This document shows, in pieces, positions 17,419-26,776 of a stretch of DNA of 38,091 nucleotides. Under the pieces are notes generated by a model. The model was not told the origin of the DNA and made no database searches. It worked only from the letters and a program-made list of their open reading frames with translations. A program made the translations under genes and the position numbers. Each line of letters starts with the position of its first letter. Position 1 is the stretch's first letter. Origin of the DNA: Methylohalomonas lacus (GTDB lineage Bacteria; Pseudomonadota; Gammaproteobacteria; Methylohalomonadales; Methylohalomonadaceae); contig NZ_JANUCT010000023.1 in the NCBI RefSeq assembly GCF_024808875.1, positions 1 through 38,091 on the forward strand, in the 5' to 3' direction.

Positions 17419-20220
17419 TCAGGCGGCACCGACTGCTTCACTACGGCTGTGTTGCCCGGCGTCGCCATGGGTTTCCGGACGTATGCGGATGGCACAGTAC
17501 TTGAACTCCGGAATCTTGCCGAATGGATCCAGGGCCTCGTTGGTCAGCAGATTGGCGGCTGCCTCGTTATAGCAGAACGCCATGAACACCGACTTACGTG
17601 CCATGCCGGCATCGGCACGGGCCTTGGCGGTGACCTGGCCACGGCGTGACTCGATGACCACGTTGCTGCCCGGCTTGATATCCAGTGCCTTCATGTCTTC
17701 GGGGTGGATGTTGGCCACGGCTTCCGGCTCGATGGCGTCGAGCACCGTGGCGTGCCGGGTCATGCTGCCGGTATGCCAGTGTTCCAGCTGTCGACCCGTG
17801 GTGAAGATGAACGGGAACTCCGGATCCGGCATTTCCGCAGCGTGGACATAGCCGGCGGGCACGAAACGGGCGCGCTCGCTCTTGGTCGGGAAACCGTCCT
17901 GGAAGATGACCGGACTGCCGGGGTCGCCCTCCTTTTCCAGCGGGTAGGTCAGGCTGTCTTCGGCGTTCAGACGCTCCCAGGTCATGCCGGCGATACTCGG
18001 CGTGGCCAGGCGCATTTCCTCGAAGACATCGCTGACTGACTCGTACGTCCAGTCGAGCCCCAGGTGGTTCGCCAGCTGCTGGATGATCCACAGGTCCTGA
18101 CGGGCATCGCCCGGCGGGTCGATGGCCTGGCGGCCCAGCTGTACGCGGCGGTCGGTGTTGGTGAACGTGCCGGTCTTTTCCGGGAAGGCCGAGGCCGGCA
18201 GTATCACGTCGGCGAAACCGGCGGTTTCGGTGAAGAAGATATCCTGGACGACGAGGTGGTCCAGATCGGCCAGGGCCTGGCGGGCGTGGCTCAGGTTGGG
18301 ATCCGACATGGCCGGATTTTCACCCATGATGTACATGCCATTGAGCTTGCCTTCATGGACGGCGGTCATGATTTCTACCACGGTCAGGCCGGGTTTCGGA
18401 TCCAGCTTGGTGTTCCAGAGCTTCTCGAACTTGGCCTGGACTTCCGGGTCGTCGACCTTCTGGTAGTCCGGGTAGACCATCGGGATCAGGCCGACGTCGG
18501 AAGCGCCCTGGACGTTGTTCTGGCCGCGCAGGGGGTGCAGGCCGGTACCGGGCCGGCCGACCTGGCCGGTGAGCAATGCCAGTGCGATCAGGCAGCGGGC
18601 GTTGTCGGTACCGTGCACGTGCTGCGAGATACCCATGCCCCAGAAGATCATCGATCCCTTGGCCGTGGCATACGTGCGTGCGACTTCGCGAATGGTTTCG
18701 GCCGGAATGCCGGTGATCGGCGCCACCTTCTCCGGTGGATAGTCCATCACGTTCTGTTTCAGTTCCTCGTAACCCTCGGTATAGTTACGAATGTAGTCGT
18801 CGTTCTGCAGGCCTTCCTCGATGATCGTGTACATCATCGCGTTCAGCAGCGGCACGTCGGTATCGGCATTAAACTGCAAGGAGTAGGTCGCATGGCGGGC
18901 GATCTCGGACCGGTACGGGTCCATGACGATCAGTTTCTTGCCATTCTGGGCCGCGTTCTTCATGAACGTCGCCGCGACCGGGTGATTGACCGTCGGCCGT
19001 GCGCCGATGATGATCATGACCTCGGCTTCGGCAACGTCCTTCACCTGGTTCGAGACCGAGCCGGAACCGATCGTTTCCAGCATGGCGGCAACCGACGAAG
19101 CGTGGCACAGGCGCGTGCAGTGGTCGACGTTGTTCGTGTGGAAACCGGTGCGTACCAGTTTCTGGAACAGGTAGGCCTCCTCGTTGCTGCCCTTGGCTGA
19201 ACCGAAACCGGCCAGCGCCTGCGGGCCGATATCGTCGCGGATCTTCTTCAGGCCGGCGGCGGCGAAGGTCAGTGCCTCGTCCCAGGTGGCCTCGCGGAAA
19301 TACTCGTCGAGCTGGTCCTGGCTTAGGATCTCCGTGGTCTTGGGCTTGCCTTCACGACGGATGAGCGGTTTGGTCAGCCGGTCGGCGTGGTGTACGTAGT
19401 CAAAGCCGTAGCGGCCCTTGACGCACAGGCGGCTTTGATTTGACGGACCGTTGCGACCGTTGGCGTAGAGGATCTGGTTGTCCTTGACGTTGTAGGTCAG
19501 CAGGCAGCCGACACCGCAGTACGGGCAGACCGACTCGACCTGCTTGTCCGGTTCAATCTTGCCGACGCCGTTGGCCGGCATCAGTGCGCCGGTAGGGCAG
19601 GCCTGTACGCATTCGCCGCAGGTCACGCAGGTGCTGTCGCCCATCGGGTCGTCGAGGTCGAAGACAATCTTCGATTCCTCGCCGCGGAAGGCGTAGCCGA
19701 TGACGTCGTTGACCTGTTCCTCGCGACAGGCACGCACGCACCGCGTGCACTGAATGCAGGCGTCGAGATTGACGGCGATGGCGGCGTTGGTGAGATCGGG
19801 GGTCGGCTCGTGGCGCTGCTCGAAGCGCGGTTTGCCGACGCCAAGTTTCTTCACCCAGTAGTCGAGCTCGGAATTCTGCGCGTAGGGCGACTCGCCCTGG
19901 TCGGGCATATCGGCCAGCAGCAGTTCCAGCACCATCTTCTGCGACAGCAGGGCGCGTTCATTATCGCTTTTGACCTTCATGTCCGGCTTCGGCTGGCGGC
20001 AACAGGACGGCGCCAGGATGCGCTCGCCCTCGATTTCCACCATGCAGGAACGGCAGTTACCGACCTCACGGTAGCCGTCCTTGTAGCACAGGTGCGGAAT
20101 TTCAACGCCGGCGCGCTTGGCGGCCTGCAGGATCGTTTCGCCTTCCAGCGCCTCGATCGTGCGACCGTTGAGTTCGAACTGAACCTTTGTTTCGGGAATG
20201 GTGTCGGGATTCGCAGCCAT
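17419..20220 (-). CDS. fdhA: NAD-dependent formate dehydrogenase, catalytic alpha subunit
   Basis: The 933-residue cytoplasmic subunit oxidises formate to CO2. It begins with a 2Fe-2S domain (C45, C56, C59 and C73 or C74). Two ferredoxin-type 4Fe-4S clusters follow (C155-C158-C161-C165 and C198-C201-C204-C208), then the CISM domain with C232-C235-C239-C266 and the Mo/W ligand C372 in RLCHASS. No selenocysteine is needed. The His-Cys3 cluster motif found in some relatives is not visible between residues 98 and 130. The ATG overlaps the fdhB stop by one base (TAATG). The arrangement with a fused beta subunit resembles Fdh1 of Methylobacterium, whose metal is tungsten; Mo or W cannot be told from sequence. 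Confidence 0.95.
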   Translation of the reverse strand: MAANPDTIPETKVQFELNGRTIEALEGETILQAAKRAGVEIPHLCYKDGYREVGNCRSCMVEIEGERILAPSCCRQPKPDMKVKSDNERALLSQKMVLELLLADMPDQGESPYAQNSELDYWVKKLGVGKPRFEQRHEPTPDLTNAAIAVNLDACIQCTRCVRACREEQVNDVIGYAFRGEESKIVFDLDDPMGDSTCVTCGECVQACPTGALMPANGVGKIEPDKQVESVCPYCGVGCLLTYNVKDNQILYANGRNGPSNQSRLCVKGRYGFDYVHHADRLTKPLIRREGKPKTTEILSQDQLDEYFREATWDEALTFAAAGLKKIRDDIGPQALAGFGSAKGSNEEAYLFQKLVRTGFHTNNVDHCTRLCHASSVAAMLETIGSGSVSNQVKDVAEAEVMIIIGARPTVNHPVAATFMKNAAQNGKKLIVMDPYRSEIARHATYSLQFNADTDVPLLNAMMYTIIEEGLQNDDYIRNYTEGYEELKQNVMDYPPEKVAPITGIPAETIREVARTYATAKGSMIFWGMGISQHVHGTDNARCLIALALLTGQVGRPGTGLHPLRGQNNVQGASDVGLIPMVYPDYQKVDDPEVQAKFEKLWNTKLDPKPGLTVVEIMTAVHEGKLNGMYIMGENPAMSDPNLSHARQALADLDHLVVQDIFFTETAGFADVILPASAFPEKTGTFTNTDRRVQLGRQAIDPPGDARQDLWIIQQLANHLGLDWTYESVSDVFEEMRLATPSIAGMTWERLNAEDSLTYPLEKEGDPGSPVIFQDGFPTKSERARFVPAGYVHAAEMPDPEFPFIFTTGRQLEHWHTGSMTRHATVLDAIEPEAVANIHPEDMKALDIKPGSNVVIESRRGQVTAKARADAGMARKSVFMAFCYNEAAANLLTNEALDPFGKIPEFKYCAIRIRPETHGDAGQHSRSEAVGAA

Positions 20221-21911
20221 TACTTGAACTCCTCCGGGAAATACTTGATGGCACAGCGCAGCGGGTTCGGTGCCGCCTGGCCGAGGCCGCAAATCGAGGC
20301 ATCGACCATGGCTGTAGCCAGTTCTTCCAGCAGCGGTGTATCCCAGTGATCTTTCTCCATCAGCTTCACGGCTTTGGCCGTGCCAACCCGGCAGGGGGTG
20401 CACTGGCCACAGGATTCATGCGAGAAAAAGCGCATCGCGTTCAGCGCTGTCTGGCGGGCGCTGTCCTTGTCGGACAGCACGATAATAGCGGCCGAGCCGA
20501 TAAAACAGCTCTTGTCGACGTCCTGCAGCGTATCGAAGTCGAGCGGCACGTCGGCCTTCGAGGCCGGCAGGATGCCGCCCGAGGCACCGCCGGGAAAATA
20601 GCCATAGAGTTCGTGGCCGTCTTCCATGCCGTCGCAGTATTCATCGATTAGCTCACGCAGGGTGATGCCGGCGGGTGCCAGGTGCACACCGGGTTTTTTC
20701 ACCCGGCCGCTGACGGAAAACGAGCGCATGCCCTGGCGGCCGTTGCGGCCCTGGGAAGCGAACCATTCCGGTCCCTTCTCCAGCACGTCGCGGACCCAGT
20801 GCATGGTCTCAAGGTTTTGCTCCAGCGTCGGCTGGCCGAAGATACCGACCTGGGCGACCAGCGGCGGGCGCAAGCGCGGCATGCCGCGCTTGCCCTCGAT
20901 CGATTCGATCATCGCCGACTCCTCGCCGCAGATGTAGGCGCCGGCGCCGCGGCGGATATGAATCCGCGGTAACTTGCAGGGCGGATTGGCCTCGAGATCG
21001 GCAACCGTCTTGTGCAGGATGCGCTCGGCGGCGGCGTACTCGTCACGCAAATAAAGGTAGACATCGGGCGCGTTGACCGCCCAGGCACCAATCAGCGTGC
21101 CCTCGAGGAAACGGTGCGGGTCGCGTTCCAGGTAATAGCGATCCTTGAAGGTACCGGGTTCGCCCTCGTCGATGTTGATGGCCACGTAGCGCGGCTCCGG
21201 CTCCTGGCGCAGCGCGCGCCACTTGCGGCCGGCCGGGAAACCGGCACCGCCGAGGCCGCGCAGTTTGGCGTCCTCGAGTGTTGTGACGACTTCCTCGACA
21301 TCGCGCTCGCCGTTCACGCAGGCGGCCAGGGTCTGGTAACCGCCGTCCGCACGGTACCCGTCGTAATGGATCACGCCGTCGACTTCCGGTGGCATGATTG
21401 CGCCGGCATCGACTGCGGTCTTGACGTTGTCCTTGGTCGCGTGACCGATCTGGTTGCGGCCGACAACCGCCACCGGTGCTTCGTAGCAGCGGCCAACACA
21501 GGGTACGCGCTGGATACGTACGTCGGAACCGTGCTGCTTCTGCAGATCGTCAACCAGGCTGTCACAGCCGTACATCTCGCAGGTGACGGATTCGCAGACG
21601 CGAACGGTCAGTGCCGGGGGCGGGGTGTCGTCATCCTTGATGACGTCGAAGTGATGGTAAAAGGTGGCGACCTCGTAGACCTCGGTCATCGCCAGTTTCA
21701 TTTCATGGGCGAGCGCGACCATGTGCTCGGCGGAAATGTGCTGGTAGGTGTCCTGGATGCGGTGCAGGTATTCGATCAGCAGATCGCGCTGCCGCGGGTC
21801 ATCGCCCAGCAGCGCCTGTACCTCGGCCAGGGCCTGGCCATCCACTTGCCGGCCTTTCATGTGACCGCGCTTGTTTTTCTTTACTTTGGGTAATTCGGCA
21901 ACGTTGCTCAC
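20220..21911 (-). CDS. fdhB: NAD-dependent formate dehydrogenase, fused NuoE-NuoF beta subunit
   Basis: The 563-residue protein fuses a NuoE-like and a NuoF-like module and passes electrons from FdhA to NAD+. The N-terminal 2Fe-2S cysteines are C106, C111, C138 and C142 (CESVTC, CVGRC). The FMN site is GLGGAGFPAGRKW at 219-231 and the NADH-binding loop is GAYICGEESA. The 4Fe-4S site near the end is C501-G-Q-C504-T-P-C507 plus C541. Length agrees with the fused Fdh1B type. It lies 22 bases downstream of fhcC on the same strand, so it is likely in one transcript with the fhc genes. Confidence 0.95.
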   Translation of the reverse strand: MSNVAELPKVKKNKRGHMKGRQVDGQALAEVQALLGDDPRQRDLLIEYLHRIQDTYQHISAEHMVALAHEMKLAMTEVYEVATFYHHFDVIKDDDTPPPALTVRVCESVTCEMYGCDSLVDDLQKQHGSDVRIQRVPCVGRCYEAPVAVVGRNQIGHATKDNVKTAVDAGAIMPPEVDGVIHYDGYRADGGYQTLAACVNGERDVEEVVTTLEDAKLRGLGGAGFPAGRKWRALRQEPEPRYVAINIDEGEPGTFKDRYYLERDPHRFLEGTLIGAWAVNAPDVYLYLRDEYAAAERILHKTVADLEANPPCKLPRIHIRRGAGAYICGEESAMIESIEGKRGMPRLRPPLVAQVGIFGQPTLEQNLETMHWVRDVLEKGPEWFASQGRNGRQGMRSFSVSGRVKKPGVHLAPAGITLRELIDEYCDGMEDGHELYGYFPGGASGGILPASKADVPLDFDTLQDVDKSCFIGSAAIIVLSDKDSARQTALNAMRFFSHESCGQCTPCRVGTAKAVKLMEKDHWDTPLLEELATAMVDASICGLGQAAPNPLRCAIKYFPEEFK

Positions 21912-21933
21912 TCTTGGTAATCCGTAGTCGTTA

Positions 21934-22758
21934 TCAGGCTTGCAGTATCAGAATTTCACCTTTGCCGCCAACGGCGGTGTCACCGGCGATCCGCTTCACG
22001 GTTGCAGGCCAGTCGGACAGGTCTTTCAAGTGCCGGCTCATGTTTGTCAGATGCCGGTATAACAGAGACAGGAAGGCCGGTTCGTAATAACCGCAATCAT
22101 TAAAGGTTGCCGCCATCGTTTCCGGTTCTTCCAGCAGAATAATTGTGCCGCGCTTCATGCCCTGGCCGGTGAAACGGCCGAGCTCGCCGCAGGCGATGAT
22201 CGTGCCGGCGAGCATCTTCGCGCCGCAGTAGTCGCCGGCATCACCGTCAATGATGACAATGCCGCGACGCATGCGCTCGCCGATACGGCTGCCGGCATTG
22301 CCGCGCACGTGGATGATGCCGTCGCGCAGCCCCTGGGTATCGCCGGGAAAGGCCGAGGCCAGATAGTCACCGGCGTCGCCATGGATTTCCAGGAAACCGT
22401 CGCGCATGCCGCGACCGGCCCAGCGGCCGACGCCGCCACGTGCGATCAGCGTCCCGCCCTGCATGTTCAGACCGATAAAATCGCCGGCCGTGCCATGGAC
22501 CGTCAGCGTGCCGCCGGTCATCGCCGCGCCGACGTTGTCAGCCTGGCCCTTGAGACCGCGCAGCACGACTTCGTCGGCGCTTTTCGGCGAGCCCTCGACC
22601 TTGAACAGCTTGTTCACGGACACGTTGTGGCTGCCGGCGTTGAGTTTGATCTTGCCGATCTCGGCCTGGGTTTTTCCGAGCAGGTTGTCCGGGATCAGCG
22701 GGCTGCAGTCGAGCCGGCCGCTGACGGGCGTCTGCAGTGTCAGCGTCAGTTTGCTCAT
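21934..22758 (-). CDS. fhcC: Formyltransferase/hydrolase complex subunit C
   Basis: The 274-residue FhcC is homologous to FwdC of archaeal formylmethanofuran dehydrogenase and to the C-terminal domain of glutamate synthase. It shows the right-handed beta-helix repeats with Gly at regular spacing (GDAGDYLASAF, GNAGSRIGERMRRG, GDAGDYCGAKMLAG, GELGRFTGQGMKRG). It is a structural part of the Fhc complex that releases formate from formyl-H4MPT. Its ATG overlaps the TGA of fhcD (ATGA), which indicates translational coupling. Confidence 0.94.
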   Translation of the reverse strand: MSKLTLTLQTPVSGRLDCSPLIPDNLLGKTQAEIGKIKLNAGSHNVSVNKLFKVEGSPKSADEVVLRGLKGQADNVGAAMTGGTLTVHGTAGDFIGLNMQGGTLIARGGVGRWAGRGMRDGFLEIHGDAGDYLASAFPGDTQGLRDGIIHVRGNAGSRIGERMRRGIVIIDGDAGDYCGAKMLAGTIIACGELGRFTGQGMKRGTIILLEEPETMAATFNDCGYYEPAFLSLLYRHLTNMSRHLKDLSDWPATVKRIAGDTAVGGKGEILILQA

Positions 22759-23663
22759 CGGCAGATCTCCCGCAGTTTGAAATGGAACGGGCCGAGGTTG
22801 CCGCCGTAGTTGCCGGCGCTGATGCGGTGGATGCCGCGCTTGCGGCCCAGCGAGCAGGCGGCCTCGACACCGACCCGGGTGGCCTCCTTGATCGCCGCCT
22901 CGGTCACGCCGTCGATGACGATTTCCATCACCGAACCGATCTCGGGGCCGAGGTTGGATTTCACCTGGCCTTTGAGCGTCGGGCAGTAGGCGTCGTTGGT
23001 CGAGGCCGGCAGCGACTTGTACTGCGAGCCGACCTTGGAGCCGGAACGCACCACGCCGCCGGGGAACGGCATGATCACCTCGGGCACCTTGCGCATCGCC
23101 TTGATGGCCTTTTCGCAGGCGGCCAGCGCCTGCGCCTGGGTTTCCGCCAGCACCAGGAAGTTGCCGCCGCCGATGCCCTTGTTCATCCAGGCGCTTTCCT
23201 GGCACAGGAATTCGCCGTCCATCACCGGTACGCGCCAGTAACGCTGGCCGCCGAAGCGCTTGGAAATCTGCCAGCCGTCGCCGAAGAAGCGCAGGTTCTT
23301 GCCCAGCGGCACCTTCTCGCCGTCGTCCATGCCGGCAAAGCAGGCGCTGGTCGGGCAGGTCAGCACGCACTGGCCGACGCGGTTCTGGATTTGCTTGGTC
23401 ATGTCCTTGCCGCCCATGGTGAACAGCAGGATGGCAATGCCGGGCCGACCGTCGGGTGTTTCCTTCGGCTTGAGTTCGCGCTCAATGCCCGCCTCGCAAC
23501 CGCAGGCAATCACCGAGGTGGCGAAGCCGGTGGCGGCGTTGGCGGCGTTGTACGCCCAGTCCATGTTGTGCGCCGTGATGATGAGGCGCACGACCTTCAT
23601 CGGGAAGGCCTCGGCAAAGGTATCGTCGATGTGAACGCCGTTGATCTTCATGCCCTTATCCAT
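22755..23663 (-). CDS. fhcD: Formylmethanofuran:H4MPT formyltransferase subunit (FhcD)
   Basis: The 302-residue product is the bacterial Ftr homologue; it moves the formyl group from H4MPT to methylofuran inside the Fhc complex. Family motifs include the N-terminal INGVHIDDTFAEAFPMK, ITAHNMDWA, GREGIQ-type region around VIACGCEAGIE, and the conserved C-terminal GVEAACSLGRKRGIHRISAGN. Length equals that of known FhcD/Ftr proteins. Its start overlaps the fhcA stop codon by one base, and its end overlaps fhcC by four. Confidence 0.95.
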   Translation of the reverse strand: MDKGMKINGVHIDDTFAEAFPMKVVRLIITAHNMDWAYNAANAATGFATSVIACGCEAGIERELKPKETPDGRPGIAILLFTMGGKDMTKQIQNRVGQCVLTCPTSACFAGMDDGEKVPLGKNLRFFGDGWQISKRFGGQRYWRVPVMDGEFLCQESAWMNKGIGGGNFLVLAETQAQALAACEKAIKAMRKVPEVIMPFPGGVVRSGSKVGSQYKSLPASTNDAYCPTLKGQVKSNLGPEIGSVMEIVIDGVTEAAIKEATRVGVEAACSLGRKRGIHRISAGNYGGNLGPFHFKLREICR

Positions 23664-25333
23664 TACGAACGGGTCCTCGCGCGGGTCGGCTGCACGATCA
23701 GGCGGTTGATGCCGGTGTCAGTAATTTCACTGTCGGCAACACGGAAATTGTCGAGCTGCATGGTGTGATAACGATCGAAGTAACGCTTGAGATCTTTTTC
23801 GACGCCGCTGTCGTATTCCGGCCGCACCGTGTGCGTACCGCCGGCGACGACACGTACCACCTTGCCGCGCTTGACGATCAGGCGGCCGTCCTTGAACACG
23901 TATTCCGGCTTTTCGAACATCGTCTCGGCATTCCTGTGCGGCTTGTACACGGTGATGTCGGCCACCGCACCGGGGGCCAGGTGACCGTAGTCCTGCAGAC
24001 CGAGGCTCTTCGCCGGTGCCGCGCGCGTCATGATGGCGATTTCATACAGCGAGTATTCGCGTGACAGGCTGCCGACCGTGCTCAATGCTGCGGCATCCGG
24101 ATGGATGCGCTTGAGCTGTTCGTCGCGGAACGACTTGTCCATCAACAGACGGATCAGGTGCGGGTAGGTGGTAAACGGTGCGCCGTTGGGGTGATCGGTG
24201 GTCAGGAAGATGCGCCATGGATCGTCGACCATGAGAAACAGCTCCAGACCGATCGCCCACTGCAGGGCGTTGACGAAATTCTTGTCCTTGTACTTGAACG
24301 GCACGACGCCACAGCCGGCGTCGCACTCGATGTCCATTGCGATCCACTTGTTCGGCGAGGCGTGTTTGTGCGCGGCGTGCTGCTTCATGGTGTCGCCGGA
24401 GGCGGTGACGGTCTGGCCGAACATAATCTGGCCGACGTCGATGGAGACGTTCTTGTTGCGGTTGACCGCCTCGGCGATCTGCGCCGCACCCGAGGAAAAC
24501 GCGCGATCGCCCTCGGTGCCATAGCTGTGGAACTGGATATGCGTCAGATGTAGCGGCAGGCCGTCGCTGCCGTTGATCGTGCTCAGGGTCGTGTCGACGT
24601 TGCCGGGCACGCCCAGGTTGCAGCCATGAACATGCAGCGGATGGGTAACACCGAGCTCGTGCACGGCACGGCTCAATGCGGTGAGTATCTGCCGCGGCGT
24701 GACGCCGTAATGACTGTTCGGCTCATCGATGTCCATCTGCCGCTGGTTGAACTTGAAGGCATTGATGCCGCCGGGATTGACGACCTTGATCGCCAGCGAC
24801 TGCGTGGCCTGCAGGGTCCAGGCAACATAGTCGTTGATCGCTTCCTGTTCCTTGCCGCTTTTCAGCATGCGCAGCAGGTAGTCGTCGCTGCCGAGCAGGG
24901 CGTAGGCGCCCTTGTCGACCATCGGCGTGTCGGCCAGTTCCAGGTGCGTCTGGCGTGCGTTCGACGGCAGCATTGCCGGTTCGAAGCAGGCGGTGTAGCC
25001 GAGTTCGGCGTAACGGTAGCCGGCAGTGGGCGTCGCCGGTACGGCATGGCCGCAGCCGGAATGCGTCAGCCGGGTCGCCGGCACGGGATCGTCACGATGG
25101 TCTTCCGGCAGCAGCATGCGCGCCAGGTTGAGCTTGCCGCCGCCGATATGCGTATGGATATCGATGGCACCGGCCATTACGGCATAGCCTTTCAGATCGT
25201 AGTGTTCGTCGATGGTTTCATCGGCACCGGGCTGACTGATGATGCGGCCATCGCGGATGTAGATGTCGCGGACCTCGGCGTTGACGCCGTTGACCGGATC
25301 GTAAACTGTTGCGGATGCGAGTTTGATTAACAT
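23663..25333 (-). CDS. fhcA: Formyltransferase/hydrolase complex subunit A (amidohydrolase)
   Basis: The 556-residue FhcA is an amidohydrolase-fold subunit related to FwdA that hydrolyses formylmethylofuran to formate. Metal-ligand motif H60-T-H62 (GAIDIHTHIGGGK) and later conserved segments HVHGCNLGVPGN, HLTHIQFHSYG and TTDHPNGAPFTTYPHLIRL are present. It is normal length. It sits between fhcB (21 bases away) and fhcD (1-base overlap) and is the hydrolytic half of the complex. Confidence 0.96.
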   Translation of the reverse strand: MLIKLASATVYDPVNGVNAEVRDIYIRDGRIISQPGADETIDEHYDLKGYAVMAGAIDIHTHIGGGKLNLARMLLPEDHRDDPVPATRLTHSGCGHAVPATPTAGYRYAELGYTACFEPAMLPSNARQTHLELADTPMVDKGAYALLGSDDYLLRMLKSGKEQEAINDYVAWTLQATQSLAIKVVNPGGINAFKFNQRQMDIDEPNSHYGVTPRQILTALSRAVHELGVTHPLHVHGCNLGVPGNVDTTLSTINGSDGLPLHLTHIQFHSYGTEGDRAFSSGAAQIAEAVNRNKNVSIDVGQIMFGQTVTASGDTMKQHAAHKHASPNKWIAMDIECDAGCGVVPFKYKDKNFVNALQWAIGLELFLMVDDPWRIFLTTDHPNGAPFTTYPHLIRLLMDKSFRDEQLKRIHPDAAALSTVGSLSREYSLYEIAIMTRAAPAKSLGLQDYGHLAPGAVADITVYKPHRNAETMFEKPEYVFKDGRLIVKRGKVVRVVAGGTHTVRPEYDSGVEKDLKRYFDRYHTMQLDNFRVADSEITDTGINRLIVQPTRARTRS

Positions 25334-25354
25334 GACGATAAAGCGTGCTGGCGG

Positions 25355-26653
25355 TTAGAGTCGGGCATGGATGGCCTGGAGAATGTCGGCGGCCCGCGTC
25401 CGGCCGATGTCACGTACCTGTTTAAGCGGCAGTGACACGACGCTGTCGGCACGTATCAGGGTACCGATGTGATCGACGCCCGGAATGCCGGCCGGAATGA
25501 ACACATCCGGTTCACTTTCCAGGCATTGCTCGGAGTCGGCGATGACGATCGTCGGCAACTTGCGTTCGCCGGCCGGGACTTTACGTTCGCTGGCCAGGGT
25601 CGACAGCCACAGCATGGCGTCGACCGAGCGGTCATCCAGCAGGGTCTGCGTATCGTTGGCAACCGGATCGTATTCGGCATAGCCGCGGGCGAAGCTGACA
25701 CGCAGCGGATAGCCGGTGAGCCAGGCGCTGACGCTGGTCGCGGTCGTGGCACCGTCGCCGCCGCCGAGAATGAAGCCGGAGCTGCGCGTGGTTTCGTTCA
25801 GTGTCTCGACCAGGTTGCAGATCGATTCGATGGTATGTTCGGCGGTGTCGTCGGGCAATTCGCCCGGCGCCCAGACGATGACGCTGTACTTCGCGTTCTT
25901 CAGTTGTTCGGCCAGCTTTTCAATGGCGTCCGGCTTGATGCTGGCGACCCTGTTATTCAGTGGCTGTCCCAGCAACACGGCGTTGACCGCGCCGGCAAGT
26001 TCGCCGAGCTGTTCCGGCGGGCACTTCAGCTGGCTACTCTTGATGCCTTTCGGCGCGCCGCTGGTGGGGGCCTTCAGGCCGTTGCCGAGGTAGACCAGCT
26101 GGCGTTGCGCCGGCTTTGGCGCGAACATCGTCTCGGCCGGCCAGATGGCGCGTTCGTAGAAACGCTGAAACTGGCGCGCGTCGGTTCCGACGAAAACGAC
26201 CAGGTCGGCGCGGTTGCGAAGCTCGGTCAGCGAAGTGGTCATCCAGCCGCGTGATTGCAGCACGCGCATGTTGTTGCTGATGGCGCGGCCGTGCATGTGA
26301 TCGAGAATGCCGTGACTGGCTTCGGCGAGATGGACGGCCGCGCGCATGCCGTCGACATCGGTGCCGAGTCCGGCCAGCAGCGGTCGCTCGGCTTTTTTTA
26401 GATGGCCGGCAGCGGCAGCGATCGCCTCGTCCAGCGATGCGGCCTTGCCGTTGACCCGCGGCTGCAGTTCCGGCGGCGTCTGTTCAATTACACTCTTGGC
26501 GCGCGGGCAGCATGCGTCAATGACTTTGAGCTTGCCCTGGCTTCGCTCAATGATCATGTCATCGCACAATAACGGGCAGAAAGGGCAGGTAACGCCCTCG
26601 AATCGGGCATTCTGGAGCGGGCTTGTTTCGCTTCGGGCGTTTGCAGCAGACAT
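25355..26653 (-). CDS. fhcB: Formyltransferase/hydrolase complex subunit B
   Basis: The 432-residue protein is related to FwdB but has lost the pterin-metal active site: the region where FwdB has its Cys/Sec ligand reads HMHGRAISNNMRVLQSRGW here, with no cysteine. In the bacterial complex it is thought to be structural. An N-terminal cysteine set, C23, C26, C30 (CPFCPLLCDD) and C48-C49, recalls a 4Fe-4S motif although the last spacing is short. It is the first gene of the minus-strand unit; the ribosome-binding site is weak (AATTATAAAATG). The divergent intergenic region lies upstream. Confidence 0.92.
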   Translation of the reverse strand: MSAANARSETSPLQNARFEGVTCPFCPLLCDDMIIERSQGKLKVIDACCPRAKSVIEQTPPELQPRVNGKAASLDEAIAAAAGHLKKAERPLLAGLGTDVDGMRAAVHLAEASHGILDHMHGRAISNNMRVLQSRGWMTTSLTELRNRADLVVFVGTDARQFQRFYERAIWPAETMFAPKPAQRQLVYLGNGLKAPTSGAPKGIKSSQLKCPPEQLGELAGAVNAVLLGQPLNNRVASIKPDAIEKLAEQLKNAKYSVIVWAPGELPDDTAEHTIESICNLVETLNETTRSSGFILGGGDGATTATSVSAWLTGYPLRVSFARGYAEYDPVANDTQTLLDDRSVDAMLWLSTLASERKVPAGERKLPTIVIADSEQCLESEPDVFIPAGIPGVDHIGTLIRADSVVSLPLKQVRDIGRTRAADILQAIHARL

Positions 26654-26709
26654 TTTATAATTCTATCGGGTTAAACTCGGCGCACGACTGGCGCGGCCAC
26701 CACGGCGGC

Positions 26710-26725
26710 CATGATTTTTATCATG
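26710..26725. promoter_or_regulatory. 16-base palindrome, probable operator
   Basis: CATGAT-TTTT-ATCATG is a perfect 6-base inverted repeat with a four-T spacer. It lies 57 bases before the fhcB start codon, near where a promoter would be, and shares its right half with the larger repeat. Confidence 0.5.
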
Positions 26726-26776
26726 CACCGCAAAAAATCAGCTTATACATCAAATGCATCAGCGTTGTGCATGATA
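26719..26776. promoter_or_regulatory. Perfect 10-base inverted repeat with 38-base spacer
   Basis: TATCATGCAC (26719-26728) and GTGCATGATA (26767-26776) are exact reverse complements. Their centres are 48 bases apart, a distance suited to two protein dimers on the same face or to DNA looping. The probable target is a regulator of the two divergent C1 units. Confidence 0.5.

Noticed and set aside
18990-19120. Selenocysteine in FdhA
   Set aside because: The ligand position is an ordinary Cys codon (RLCHASS, C372); there is no in-frame TGA in the gene.
18064-19200. 378-residue antisense frame in fdhA
   Set aside because: Same reason: shadow frame of a long GC-rich gene with all cofactor motifs on the other strand.
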